From: Egibacteraceae bacterium
GTDB taxonomy: Bacteria > Actinomycetota > Nitriliruptoria > Euzebyales > Egibacteraceae
Direction of reading: 5' to 3'
NCBI GenBank assembly: GCA_030446775.1
Contig: JAUJMQ010000005.1
Span: 1 to 64,000 of the forward strand
Length of the DNA stretch: 64,000 nucleotides
Made by a program: the position numbers and the translations under genes. Every line of letters starts with the position of its first letter. The stretch's first letter is position 1. The notes beneath the pieces were generated by a model. It was given only the letters and a program-made list of their open reading frames with translations. It was not told where the DNA came from and searched no databases. Shown in pieces: positions 17,363-26,920 of the stretch.

Positions 17363-17786
17363 CTGTCACGTCCCTGCCGTCAGCGGTCGTGGCGTCGTCA
17401 AGCTCGATATCGACGACCCGTGCGATACGGCGGAAGTCGGTGTCGTGCGCCAACAGAGCCGCGCCGAAACGCGCCGCCACGGTGAGGATCATGCAGTCGA
17501 TCAGCCCGCGCGGTGTCACGCCACGAATCCGACACTCGCGGTACACCCGCGCTGCGCCGTCGAAGTCGACCGCCGCCTCGAACGGCAGCAACGCGAACCG
17601 CGTCAGCAGGCGGCGCAGGTCGCGCTCACGTTGGGCGTCGCGTGCACCTGCGACCACCTCCATCACGACCGGCTGCGTTGTGGCGAGCGGCTCCTCCTCG
17701 GCGATCAGCTGGCGCATCCGCCGATGCACGGCACTGCCGGTCGCGCGGTCGTACTCCACCCACGCCGAGGTATCCGCCAGTATCAC
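17328..17786 (-). CDS. vapC: PIN-domain ribonuclease toxin (VapC-like)
   Basis: A 152-residue PIN-domain protein, normally an RNase that cuts tRNA or rRNA when free of its antitoxin. The acidic metal-binding residues are visible: D5 (ILADTSAW), E43 (VVMEVVAG), D97 (GLIDCMIL) and D115/D117 (AHDTDF). The start overlaps the antitoxin stop as ATGA, the usual coupled order with the antitoxin first. The last 20 residues run past the end of a typical PIN domain and overlap the decayed oxidoreductase gene. Confidence 0.9.
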   Translation of the reverse strand: MILADTSAWVEYDRATGSAVHRRMRQLIAEEEPLATTQPVVMEVVAGARDAQRERDLRRLLTRFALLPFEAAVDFDGAARVYRECRIRGVTPRGLIDCMILTVAARFGAALLAHDTDFRRIARVVDIELDDATTADGRDVTDATRVVRSTVR

Positions 17787-17989
17787 GACCGCGGGGATGT
17801 GTCGGCGGGATGGTCGTCCATCGCGTGAGCGCCCTCCATCGCAAGAGCCTCGTCACGCGTCATCGGCTGGCCGGCGAGATGCCGCAACGCCAGGTCCACC
17901 GCTTCCGTCTTCGTCGACAGTCGGTAGCGCTTCATGACTGTGCGCAGGCTCTCGTCGTCGAGTTCGATGTTTGTGCGCGTACGACTCAT
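17783..17989 (-). CDS. vapB: Antitoxin of the VapB type
   Basis: A 68-residue antitoxin: an N-terminal ribbon-helix-helix DNA-binding part (RTRTNIELDDESLRTVMKRYRLSTKTEAVDLALRHL is its span, residues 3-38) and a C-terminal toxin-neutralising tail. It precedes and overlaps the PIN toxin gene by four bases. It should repress its own promoter together with the toxin; the start codon is directly preceded by a TAGGAT box and by two direct repeats that could be the operator. Confidence 0.88.
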   Translation of the reverse strand: MSRTRTNIELDDESLRTVMKRYRLSTKTEAVDLALRHLAGQPMTRDEALAMEGAHAMDDHPADTSPRS

Positions 17990-18006
17990 ACACCAATCCT
18001 ACACCA
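17989..18006 (-). promoter_or_regulatory. Leaderless promoter and operator-like direct repeat of the vapBC module
   Basis: Reading on the minus strand, TAGGAT (18001-17996) ends 6 bases before the ATG at 17989, the spacing of leaderless actinobacterial promoters. Two copies of TGGTGTA (18006-18000 and 17995-17989) with 11-base period flank the box and reach the start codon, a good size for binding by a ribbon-helix-helix antitoxin. Confidence 0.6.
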
Positions 18007-18228
18007 TAGGGATGGCCTACGCCGAGCATGGTGGGCCCTCAGCGCGAACGGCGGCCCATCAACCAAGCGCGCGGTCAATCCTCCTGTTCCGCTGCGTTCG
18101 TTGGTGCGTTCAGTTGGCGGTTGAGTCGGCCGCGACGACGGTCACGATGCCCGTCATGGGGATGCAACGTGCAGCGGTAGGCGTACTTGGCCGCGCGCTC
18201 GGCGGCCGAGCGTCGCCGCGCCGGTGCG

Positions 18229-19226
18229 TCATGGAAAGCCGAACGATCCGGACGTGCCCACCGGGTCAGTCCGGCTGCTCGAGTGCGCGTTCGGCTGCCT
18301 CGGCCTCTCTGCGCGTGGCGGCTGCCTGCTCCGCGGCCGCCTGGAGCGCGGCCCGAGCCCGTTCGGCGCGCGCCCGGACTCGTGAGAGGCACGCAGCAGG
18401 CCGTCGGCGTCGCGGCGAGCCGCGACCGCGACAGCTTCGGCCTGCTGTGCGGCCTGACGCCCGCGCTGCGCCTCGCCCGTCGTTGCCCGCACCTCCTCTG
18501 CCCGCTTCCGCGCCGCCTCTGCCTCGTCGGCGGCCGCGTGTGCTGCCCGCAGCGCCTCTGCGGCTGACGCCGTCGCGTCACTGCTCGGCACGCCGCCGTT
18601 CCGCCTGCTCCGCACGTCGCCTGTGCTGCTCAACCTCGGCCGGGGGCTGCCGCTCTTGCGGGCCCTGCGGCTGGTCACCTGTTCGTCGGGCGGCCGTCGC
18701 GCATGGAGCTCGCCGGCCTCCTCGCTGACGGCCAGGCTCAGCGCAGCAAGATCCCCGAACCCGCTCGGCGGCGCCAGCGGCGAGGACAGCCGGCCGGCCG
18801 ACACCTGCCGGCCGGCGTCCTCGTCAGCCGACGCGGCCTCCAGCGTGGCGGTGATCTGACCCCGGTGCGCCTGCGGGTTCACGCCCTGCCGCTCGAGCGC
18901 GGCGACGGCCTCAGCGAGCAGATCGTCGATCGCCGCCCGGCGGGCCGCGGACGCCGGCCGCAACCCCGGCGCGCCTTGACCCCCGACAGCAGGCGCGCGC
19001 TGATCTCGCACGACGGAGCCCGTCTCCAGCAGCGCCTCCACGGCAGCGGGGTCGGCGGACCATGGTTCACCGCCCACGCGGCCCACTTCGGCCGACACAG
19101 CCGTGCCACCGTCTCGGCGGCCTCCCGCTCCCCCGCCGCGCGCAGCCGCTTCGCCAGCCGATCACGAGCCGCCGTGAACTGGTCTGGGACCACGGTGAAC
19201 AGTGCGTCGAGCTCGTCGCCTGCCAA
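18229..19226 (-). pseudogene. Alpha-helical coiled-coil protein of unknown function, frame broken
   Basis: From ATG 19226 the frame encodes DELDALFTVVPDQFTAARDRLAKRLRAAG and PKWAAWAVN, an opening known from an uncharacterised actinobacterial family. Near 19070 it moves to another frame that continues DPAAVEALLETG, ARRAAIDDLLAEAVAALERQG, ITATLEAASADEDAG, then a long Ala/Glu/Arg coiled coil (about 18390-18580) and an Arg-rich end. One small indel near 19070 would reunite the parts; the frame after about 18400 looks unnatural, so the true C-terminus is uncertain. It lies between the two toxin-antitoxin modules. Confidence 0.55.
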
Positions 19227-19313
19227 AGCGGTGACCTCCGGCCCCCTGCTGCTGTGTCGACGGCCGTTGGACCCCGGCTCGCCTTACCACCCTTTCAGCA
19301 GGAGTGCGCGGGC

Positions 19314-19689
19314 CTACGAGGCGATGAGTTCGACGTCCTTGCCGGCGACAGCTGCCAGGATCGCGAGATCGTCGGGGTCGCAGGTAACGATCTCGTCGCC
19401 ATCGCCGGCGAGGAGCACCAGGGCCGCGTCGATCACGTCGCTGGTGCCCGCCAGGCCCAGGAGCACGCCGGCGCGTCGGCCCAAGCCCTCGTCGACTGCG
19501 ACGACTTCGACGCCGGCAAGCAACCGCGCGACGTTGACCTGTCGGTGCGTCCCGTCGCGCCACACCTGGCCGACCACTCCGCCGTGCGTCAAGGGTGGGC
19601 GGCCCCCGCTTCCGCTTCACCAGTGCCACGACATGACGGTCCCCGCGCTCCACAGCGACGAACGCACCGGCGTCGAGGACCAGCGTCAC
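19314..19689 (-). pseudogene. Second PIN-domain toxin (VapC-like) with one frame break
   Basis: From ATG 19689 the frame gives MTLVLDAGAFVAVERGDR (catalytic D6) up to about 19605; then another frame continues THGGVVGQVWRDG, ARLLAGVEVVAVDE, SDVIDAALVLLAGDGD and VTCDPDDLAIL to the stop at 19314. The break falls inside a run of five G on the coding strand, so a single-base error would explain it. With the break repaired the protein has about 125 residues and all PIN acidic positions. The start overlaps the stop of the antitoxin gene by four bases (ATGA). Confidence 0.72.
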
Positions 19690-19997
19690 GCCGCTCCCCG
19701 GTCCCGGCGGCCGCGGTGGCCGCTGCCTTGCGGATCGCGTCGCACGATGACGGCCCGGGCTCGTGCTCGGTCGGTGGCGTCATGCATCTGTTGTTCGGTG
19801 ATCTCGCCGTTCTCGGCCTCGTACGCGGCAAGGAACTCGTCGAGCGCCCGCAACCGCCGGTCGTGGTCCACCTGACGGCGCAGCGCATCGTTCACCCAGG
19901 CACTGAAGCTCTCGGCGTCACCCGCCGCGACGGCCGCCTGCCCGGCGTCGACGAGGTCGCCCTCCAGCGACGCCGACACTCGCTGCTTGTTCCTCAT
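19686..19997 (-). CDS. Antitoxin partner of the second PIN-domain toxin
   Basis: A 103-residue protein: N-terminal MRNKQRVSASLEGDLVDAGQ and FSAWVNDALRRQVDHDRRL resemble ribbon-helix-helix antitoxins, followed by a helical C-terminal part that should wrap the toxin. It precedes the PIN gene with an ATGA overlap. Its promoter region closely matches that of the first module (TAGGAY, six bases, ATGAG), so both modules may share regulation or origin. Confidence 0.75.
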   Translation of the reverse strand: MRNKQRVSASLEGDLVDAGQAAVAAGDAESFSAWVNDALRRQVDHDRRLRALDEFLAAYEAENGEITEQQMHDATDRARARAVIVRRDPQGSGHRGRRDRGAA

Positions 19998-20003
19998 ACA
20001 TCG

Positions 20004-20009
20004 GTCCTA
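20004..20009 (-). promoter_or_regulatory. Leaderless-type -10 box of the second toxin-antitoxin module
   Basis: On the minus strand TAGGAC ends exactly 6 bases before the ATG at 19997. The stretch GTAGGA-YYGRTGT-ATGAG is almost the same as before the first antitoxin gene 2 kb away, including spacing. Confidence 0.5.
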
Positions 20010-20062
20010 CTTTGCACCTACCAACGTATCAATGGCCCCGGCCGACGCGTCCGGCCCCACTC

Positions 20063-22489
20063 TCAGCGGCGCACGGTGATGCGGGTGGCGGTGCGGGCGA
20101 CCCGGCCGCGGCCGTCGCGCCAGGAGATGCGGGCGCGGTAGGTCCCGGCGCGCACCACCCGGCCGTCGCCGTCCCGGCCGCCCCAGCGGAAGCTTCTCGC
20201 GCCCGGCGGGCCGGTTCGGTAACTGCGGCTTCGCACCGTCTTGCCCGCCGGGTCGGTGATGCGCAGTGTGGTCGCCCCCCGGCGGCGGACCTTCCACACC
20301 ACCCGGGTCGTGTCGCGACGGCCGTCGCCGTTGGGCGTGATCGTGTCCGGCGTGGCGGCGGCGCCTCCCAGGGCACCGGGGCTGTTGATCGACCAGCGCA
20401 GCCGGTACGTGCCGATGCCGAACACGTCGAGATACCTCGCACCGTCCCTGCCGGCCGTGTGCACGAGCCGCTCGGGGTCGAACTCGGCGTCCTCGGTGTC
20501 CTCGGTCAACGGCACCTGCTTGAAGTCGGTGACGTCGGTGGCTGCCGGCCCGAACACGACCATCGCGACAAACTCGCCTCCGGCGACGCCCAGCAGCGAC
20601 GCGCGCAGGGTTTCGCCACGACGCAGCGCGAACCGCGCGACGTCGTCGAAGTCGTCGGCGCCGTCGAGCCTGCCTGTGCTGCCCGAGCGCGGGGGTCGTG
20701 CTCCCCGGACGTTGTCGTCGCGCTGGAGCACGTAGGCCTCGACCGCGACCCTGGAGCCGACTGCCGCAGTCGTGACCGTCGCCGTCCTGCCGGCATCGGG
20801 TGACCGCAGCGTGACCCTGGCGCGCCCCGCGGAGCCGGTCGTCGCGGACCGCGGCGACGCCCGGCCCGCGCCGCTCGCGGCGAAGGCGACGGTCCGCCCC
20901 GCCAGCGGCCTGCCGGTGCCGTCGGTGACCGCGGCGGTGAGAGCGACGGTGTCGGGGACGGCGAGGAGCGCGGCGGAGGGGCTGAGCACCCGGCGCTTGC
21001 CCTGCCAGGTCGTCAGCCGGGCGGAGGGGTCGACGCTGGCGGCCGCCGCCGCCATGGCGTCGGGCTGGCCGTGTCCGGTCCGGCGCGTGACGCGGCGCCC
21101 GCGGCCGGCCGGCCACACGCCGTCGGCCGTGCCGAGCAGCCACTGGCGCAGGCGCCGCACCCGCCCCGTCCTCGCGGCCGCGGTGCTTCCGCCGAGCTCC
21201 GGGTGCTGCTCGCGCAGCAGCGCGGCCAGGCCGGCGACGTGCGGCGCAGCGAACGACGTGCCGTCCACGCAGCGCTGGGAGCCATCGCCCGGGCGGGCGC
21301 ACGGCTGGCCGACGACCCCGGCTCCCGGGTAGGTCACCTGCAGCACGGGGACCCGCCGTGCCGCGGCCGCGACGTCGACGCTGCCGTAGGACGCCTGCGG
21401 CCACCACACCGGGCGGCCGGCCGCGCGCATCAGCCCACCGACGGCGATGACGCCCGGCGACGACGCCGGGTAGTTGGGAAAGCGGTCGCCGCTGTTGCCC
21501 GACGCCGCCACGACGAGCACCCCCGCTGCCGTGGCGTCGGCCACCGCGCGCGTGAGGGTGCGGGAGAGCTCGGGGCCGCCCAGCGACAGGTTGATGACGT
21601 CGGCGCGGCCCGCGCCGGCCGCCCACTCGATGCCCTCCGCGATGGCCGCGTCCGAGCCGACGCAGCCGCCGCTGCCGTCCCCGCGCAGCACCTTGACCGG
21701 CACGATGACCGCGCCGGGGGCCACTCCCAGCGCTCCCGAGGCGCTGTTGCGAGCGGCCACGACGCCGGCAACGGCCGTCCCGTGGCCGCAGTCGTCCCGC
21801 CCGCCCCCGCCGTAGACGTCGAAGCCGGCCACCACCCGTCCGCGCAGCTGCGGCTGGTGGGGGTCGACGCCGCTGTCGACCACGGCCACCCGCACCCCGG
21901 CGCCGGTGACGCCGTCGCGTGCCCACAGCCGGTGCGCGCGAACCTGCGCGACTCCCCAGCCGACGTCCTCGCCGGTCGCGGCGAAGGCGCGTCGCAGGTG
22001 GTTCGGCTCGCCGTACACGACCGCGGGATCCGCGGTGAGCCGCCGCGCGACCGCTGCCTCCCGCCCGGCGCGCACGCGGACGAGCCGCACGCCCGCAGGG
22101 GTCGGCTGCGCGGGCTGCACCGCGGCCCCGTCCAGCGCGCCCGCCGCGCGCAGGGCGCGGGACCGTTGCGACAGCGCGGCGTGCGGCGCGAACCGCACGA
22201 GGACCTCGCCGGGGACGATGGCGGGCCGGCGACCGCTGCGACGCGCGAGTCCCGGCGCGTCGACATGGGCAGGCCCGGCCGCCTTGCCCCCGACCGCGCC
22301 CGCCGGCGCCGCCGGCGTACCCGCACGGCCCACCGCCGGCGTACCCGCGCGGCCCACCCCCGGCGTGTCCGCACGGCCCACCGCCTGCCCTGCGCCGCCC
22401 CACGCCGGGGCGACCGGGACGCCGGCCCCCGCCGTCGCCAGCAGCAGCAGGCACAGGACCGCCGACGTCCGGCGAATACAGACGGGCAC
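20063..22489 (-). CDS. Secreted subtilisin-like serine protease (S8) with C-terminal FlgD-like Ig domain
   Basis: An 808-residue exported subtilase. GTG start at 22489 with AGGAG upstream opens a signal peptide (SAVLCLLLLATAGAGVPVA); then a Gly/Arg/Thr/Pro repeat region, a propeptide-like part (GEVLVRFAPH), and the catalytic domain with Asp in VAVVDSGVD (about residue 201), His in DCGHGTAVAG (about 235) and Ser in DGTSFAAPHVAG (about 411). A Big-like linker domain and a C-terminal FlgD/CHU-C-type domain (DTITPNGDGRRD) follow. Likely a cell-surface or extracellular protease. No cleavage sorting signal is visible. The region upstream is shared with the divergent MgtE-N gene. Confidence 0.9.
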   Translation of the reverse strand: MPVCIRRTSAVLCLLLLATAGAGVPVAPAWGGAGQAVGRADTPGVGRAGTPAVGRAGTPAAPAGAVGGKAAGPAHVDAPGLARRSGRRPAIVPGEVLVRFAPHAALSQRSRALRAAGALDGAAVQPAQPTPAGVRLVRVRAGREAAVARRLTADPAVVYGEPNHLRRAFAATGEDVGWGVAQVRAHRLWARDGVTGAGVRVAVVDSGVDPHQPQLRGRVVAGFDVYGGGGRDDCGHGTAVAGVVAARNSASGALGVAPGAVIVPVKVLRGDGSGGCVGSDAAIAEGIEWAAGAGRADVINLSLGGPELSRTLTRAVADATAAGVLVVAASGNSGDRFPNYPASSPGVIAVGGLMRAAGRPVWWPQASYGSVDVAAAARRVPVLQVTYPGAGVVGQPCARPGDGSQRCVDGTSFAAPHVAGLAALLREQHPELGGSTAAARTGRVRRLRQWLLGTADGVWPAGRGRRVTRRTGHGQPDAMAAAAASVDPSARLTTWQGKRRVLSPSAALLAVPDTVALTAAVTDGTGRPLAGRTVAFAASGAGRASPRSATTGSAGRARVTLRSPDAGRTATVTTAAVGSRVAVEAYVLQRDDNVRGARPPRSGSTGRLDGADDFDDVARFALRRGETLRASLLGVAGGEFVAMVVFGPAATDVTDFKQVPLTEDTEDAEFDPERLVHTAGRDGARYLDVFGIGTYRLRWSINSPGALGGAAATPDTITPNGDGRRDTTRVVWKVRRRGATTLRITDPAGKTVRSRSYRTGPPGARSFRWGGRDGDGRVVRAGTYRARISWRDGRGRVARTATRITVRR
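22300..22390 (-). repeat. 24-base coding repeat in the subtilase linker
   Basis: Three to four copies of a 24-base unit encode the octapeptide GRAGTPAV and variants (GRADTPGV, GRAGTPAA) directly after the signal peptide. Low-complexity linker; copy number may vary between strains. Confidence 0.65.
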
Positions 22490-22663
22490 GGGATCGGCTC
22501 CTGACACGCGGCGGCTCGGCGTCGGTGAACGCGACGGCGGTGGCTCCGCCCCGACGACACCACGGGCGCCATCGGGGACGGCCCGCACGAGTATGGGCCA
22601 CCGCGGGTCGGAAGGTGACCGATCCGCTGAACCGAAGGGACAGCCACAGGAGACGACCCGACA

Positions 22664-22702
22664 CCACCGGCGATGACCACCGGCGATGACCACCGGCGAT
22701 GG
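22664..22702 (+). repeat. 13-base tandem repeat, three copies, in a divergent promoter region
   Basis: CCACCGGCGATGA occurs three times head to tail (22664-22676, 22677-22689, 22690-22702, last base changed) in the 315-base gap between the divergent subtilase and MgtE-N genes. The rest of the gap holds only the -10 box for the right-hand gene. Confidence 0.9.
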
Positions 22703-22792
22703 GAATCCGCTCGCGGGGTGCACCGGTCAAGACGCCGACCACGGCCGACCGCCGCCCGTGCCACGAGCACCCGCCGAGGCACATCCGGTGGT

Positions 22793-22798
22793 TATCGT
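22793..22798 (+). promoter_or_regulatory. Leaderless-type -10 box TATCGT
   Basis: TATCGT ends 6 bases before the ATG at 22805, and no ribosome binding site is present, as expected for a leaderless transcript of the MgtE-N/CBS gene. Confidence 0.55.
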
Positions 22799-22804
22799 GC
22801 CGTC

Positions 22805-24043
22805 ATGACCGACGTCGTCTACGCCTCGCGCATCGCGCGGCTGCCGGTGCTGGACCCCGACGGCACCCCCCTGGGCCGTGTGGACGACGTCGTCGTCGGC
22901 CGTCCCGTCGCCGGGCACGGCCCACCGGTGATCGGCTTCGTCGTCGCGGTCCCCGGCCGGCGGATCTTCGTCTCCGCCGGACGCGTCGTGTCGCTGGACC
23001 CCGACGGCGTCCGGCTGCGCAGCAGCGACCTCAACCTCCGCCGCTTCCGTCCCCGTCCCTCGGAGGTCAGCCTGCTCCACGACCTCGTCGACCGGCCGGT
23101 GCCGGGCGGCAGCCAGGTCGTCAACGATGTCGGCATCCGCGCCTCGAGCGGTCGGCTGCGGGGCTGGGAGGTCGCGATCGTCGATCTCGCGCCGCCCGGG
23201 CGACGGCTGTTGCGCAGGCGCCGCCGTAACCGCGTCACCGAGCCGTGGGAACGGGTGGGCGCGCTGTTCTCAGTCGACGGCGACGCCTACGGCCACCTGC
23301 GGGACCTGCACCCGCACGACGTCGCCGAGCGCCTGCAGGACATGTCGACCGCCGAGCGCAACGCCGCGGCCAAGACGCTCGACGACGACCAGCTCGCCGA
23401 CCTGCTGGAGGAGCTGCCCGAGGACGTCCAGGCCGAGCTGCTCGGCGAGCTGGGGCTCGAGCGCGCCGCCGACGTCCTGGAGGCGATGGAGCCCGACGAC
23501 GCCGCGGACCGGCTCGGCGAGCTCGAAGGTGCCCGGCGTGGCGAGCTGCTGGCGGCGATGGAGCCCGACGAGGCCGCGCCGTTGCGCCGCCTGCTGCGCT
23601 ACGACGAGCGGACCGCCGGCGGCCTCATGACCCCCGAGCCGATCCTGCTGCCCCCCTCCGCCACCGTCGCCGAGGCGCTCGCGCTGCTGCGCGAGCCGGA
23701 CCTCACCCCGGCGCTGGCCGGCCAGGTGTTCGTCGTCGACCCCCCGATCGAGACCCCGACCGGGCGCTTCGTCGGCACCTGCCACCTGCAGCGACTGCTG
23801 CGAGAGCCGCCCGGCGCGACGGTCGGCTCGTTCGCCGAGGCCGAGCCCGAGCCAGTGCCCGCCGAGCTCGACGAGGTCCGGGTCGCCGAGCGGTTGGCCG
23901 CCTACAACCTGCTCGCCGTCCCGGTCTGCGACGAGGCGGGCCGCTTGCTGGGCGCCGTCACCGTCGACGACGTCCTCGACCGCGTCCTTCCGGAAGGGTG
24001 GCGGCAGCACAGCGGTCCCCACGACCGGCGGCAGCGGCGATGA
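22805..24043 (+). CDS. Cytosolic MgtE N-domain and CBS-domain protein with PRC-barrel-like N-terminus
   Basis: A 412-residue protein. Residues 1-130 hold two PRC-barrel-like segments (VLDPDGTPLGRVDDVVVG; LVDRPVPGGSQVVNDVGI). Then comes the helical MgtE-N superhelix (LHPHDVAERLQDM, LLEELPEDVQAELL, VLEAMEPDDAADRL) and a pair of CBS domains starting at MTPEPILLP. The MgtE channel helices are absent, so it is a sensor or regulatory protein, perhaps for Mg2+ or nucleotides (inference). Its stop overlaps the start of a DUF1003 membrane protein gene (ATGA), a pairing known in other actinobacteria. The ATG at 22805 follows a leaderless promoter box. Confidence 0.82.
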   Translation: MTDVVYASRIARLPVLDPDGTPLGRVDDVVVGRPVAGHGPPVIGFVVAVPGRRIFVSAGRVVSLDPDGVRLRSSDLNLRRFRPRPSEVSLLHDLVDRPVPGGSQVVNDVGIRASSGRLRGWEVAIVDLAPPGRRLLRRRRRNRVTEPWERVGALFSVDGDAYGHLRDLHPHDVAERLQDMSTAERNAAAKTLDDDQLADLLEELPEDVQAELLGELGLERAADVLEAMEPDDAADRLGELEGARRGELLAAMEPDEAAPLRRLLRYDERTAGGLMTPEPILLPPSATVAEALALLREPDLTPALAGQVFVVDPPIETPTGRFVGTCHLQRLLREPPGATVGSFAEAEPEPVPAELDEVRVAERLAAYNLLAVPVCDEAGRLLGAVTVDDVLDRVLPEGWRQHSGPHDRRQRR

Positions 24044-24528
24044 GCCGCCGGGGCGGCGACCTGTACCGGCCCCGCGGCGGGCCGCGCTTCGGCGTCCACT
24101 ACGACCCCGACGCCTTCGGGCGCTTCTCGGAGACCATCGCCCGCTTCCTCGGCACGGGCCGCTACCTCGTCGGCCAGACGGCCATCGTGATCGTGTGGAT
24201 CTTCGTCAACGTCACGGCGGTCCGGCTGCGCTGGGACCCCTACCCGTTCATCCTGCTCAACCTGCTGTTCTCGACCCAGGCCAGCTACGCCGCACCGCTG
24301 ATCCTGCTGGCGCAGAACCGCCAGGCCGACCGCGACCGGGCGCAGGTCGACCGCGACCGCGAGGTCAACGCCCGGACGCTGGCCGACACCGAGTTCCTCT
24401 CCCGTGAGATCGCCTCGGTGCGCCTCGCCGTCGCCGAGCTGCCGACCGAGCGGGATCTCACCCGCGAGCTCGGCCGCCTCGCCGCCGAGGTCACGGCGCT
24501 GCGCGAGCGGCTGGGCGAGCGGGCCTAG
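24040..24528 (+). CDS. DUF1003 membrane protein
   Basis: A 162-residue protein with two membrane helices (AIVIVWIFVNV; PFILLNLLFSTQASYAAPLILL) followed by the conserved AQNRQADRDRAQVDRD motif and a C-terminal coiled coil, the DUF1003 pattern. The ATG overlaps the stop of the MgtE-N/CBS gene by ATGA. The partner lacks its own membrane part, so the two proteins may form one sensor or transport-control unit (inference). Confidence 0.88.
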   Translation: MSRRGGDLYRPRGGPRFGVHYDPDAFGRFSETIARFLGTGRYLVGQTAIVIVWIFVNVTAVRLRWDPYPFILLNLLFSTQASYAAPLILLAQNRQADRDRAQVDRDREVNARTLADTEFLSREIASVRLAVAELPTERDLTRELGRLAAEVTALRERLGERA

Positions 24529-24653
24529 GACGCACCTCAAACGCCGGGCGGCTTTCGTCCAACGACTCCCTTCGGGAGACGGCCCTACAGCGCTCGGCCG
24601 CGCGCACAGGCGACGACTCTTGCCATCACGCACCGCAACCGCGAGGATTGCCG

Positions 24654-24681
24654 TATATTCGCTGCGACTCGAGTCGAGGAG
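24654..24681 (+). promoter_or_regulatory. Promoter -10 box and perfect 12-base palindrome before the ABC ATPase gene
   Basis: TATATT (24654-24659) is a strong -10 box for this genome. The perfect palindrome CGACTCGAGTCG (24665-24676) lies just downstream, around the expected transcription start, and the ribosome binding site GAGGAG (24676-24681) follows before ATG 24687. The layout fits a repressor operator. Between 24529 and here a small CTCCC-TTC-GGGAG hairpin (24566-24578) is the only other structure. Confidence 0.55.
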
Positions 24682-24686
24682 ACCCG

Positions 24687-25973
<1,287 letters not shown>

Positions 25974-25996
25974 CCGCGGGCTCCGGCAGGCCGGCG

Positions 25997-26905
25997 ATGA
26001 CGCTGCGCGCCCTCGTCGTCGGCTCTCTCGTGATGGACCTGGCCTTCCAGGTCCCGCGGCGCCCCGGTCCGGGTGAGGTCATCGTCGCCGACGAGTTCGC
26101 GACCTTCCGCGGCGGCAAGGGCTACAACCAGGCGGTCGCGCTCGCCCGTCTCGGCGCCGAGGTGACCATGGTCGGGGCCGTGGGGACCGACGCGTACGGT
26201 GACGATTTCGTCGACGCGCTACGCCGTGAGGGCGTCGACGCCGAGCGGGTCGTGCAGATGCGCGGCACGGACACGGCCGTCGCGGTGCCGCTCATCACCC
26301 CCGACGGCGAGGTCGGGTTCGTGCAGTACCCGGGCGCGAACCACCAGCTGTCACCCGCGCACTGCGCCGACCTGCCGGACTGCGACGTGCTCCTGCTGCA
26401 GGGCGAGGTCACCGCCGCCGCCTCCGAGCGGGCCGGCCGCGTGATCCGCAACCGCGGCGGCATCGTCCTGCTCAACCCCGCGCCGGTCCACGACGTGACT
26501 CCCGCGATGCTCGCCACGGCCACGGTGGTCGTGCCCAACGAGGTCGAGGCCCGCGCGCTCACCGGCAACGGCAGCGACGACCCGCTGGCGCTGGCCCGCG
26601 CTGTCCGCACGCCGCAGCGCCCCGCCGTGGTGACCCTGGGGGCCGCCGGCGCCGCGTGGGCGCCGTCGGACCCGGCCGACGACCGTGCCGAGCTCGTGTC
26701 GCCGCCGACGGTCGTGGCCGTGGACACCACCGGCGCGGGCGACCGCTTCTGCGCGGCGCTCGCCGGGGCGCGCGGCGCGGGCCAGGCCTACCCCGCGGCG
26801 GTCCGGGTCGCGGGGGCCCCCGGCGCGCACGCGGCGACCGTGCGCGGCGCCGAGCCGGGGCTGCCCCGCCGGGCCGACATTGAAGCCCTCCTTGCCGCCT
26901 CCTGA
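25997..26905 (+). CDS. PfkB-family carbohydrate kinase, ribokinase-like
   Basis: A 302-residue kinase of the ribokinase/PfkB fold. Motifs: [15 protein letters not shown] (signature 1) and [13 protein letters not shown] (signature 2, with the catalytic Asp of GAGD). The GANHQ segment resembles ribokinases more than fructokinases, but the exact sugar cannot be fixed. It starts 23 bases after the ABC ATPase gene, so sugar uptake and phosphorylation may be co-transcribed. The last 40 residues are Ala/Arg-rich and less conserved. Confidence 0.85.
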   Translation: MTLRALVVGSLVMDLAFQVPRRPGPGEVIVADEFATFRGGKGYNQAVALARLGAEVTMVGAVGTDAYGDDFVDALRREGVDAERVVQMRGTDTAVAVPLITPDGEVGFVQYPGANHQLSPAHCADLPDCDVLLLQGEVTAAASERAGRVIRNRGGIVLLNPAPVHDVTPAMLATATVVVPNEVEARALTGNGSDDPLALARAVRTPQRPAVVTLGAAGAAWAPSDPADDRAELVSPPTVVAVDTTGAGDRFCAALAGARGAGQAYPAAVRVAGAPGAHAATVRGAEPGLPRRADIEALLAAS

Positions 26906-26920
26906 GCCTGCGGCCGCGCC

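Noticed and set aside
18075..19300. Plus-strand Arg/Ala/Ser-rich frames in this zone
   Set aside because: They lack any domain pattern; the minus strand shows a recognisable coiled-coil family protein, so these are shadows of its GC-biased third positions.
22490..22723. N-terminal extension of the subtilase to GTG 22723
   Set aside because: The extension covers the 13-base repeats and has no signal peptide character; GTG 22489 has a ribosome binding site and starts right before the hydrophobic signal segment.
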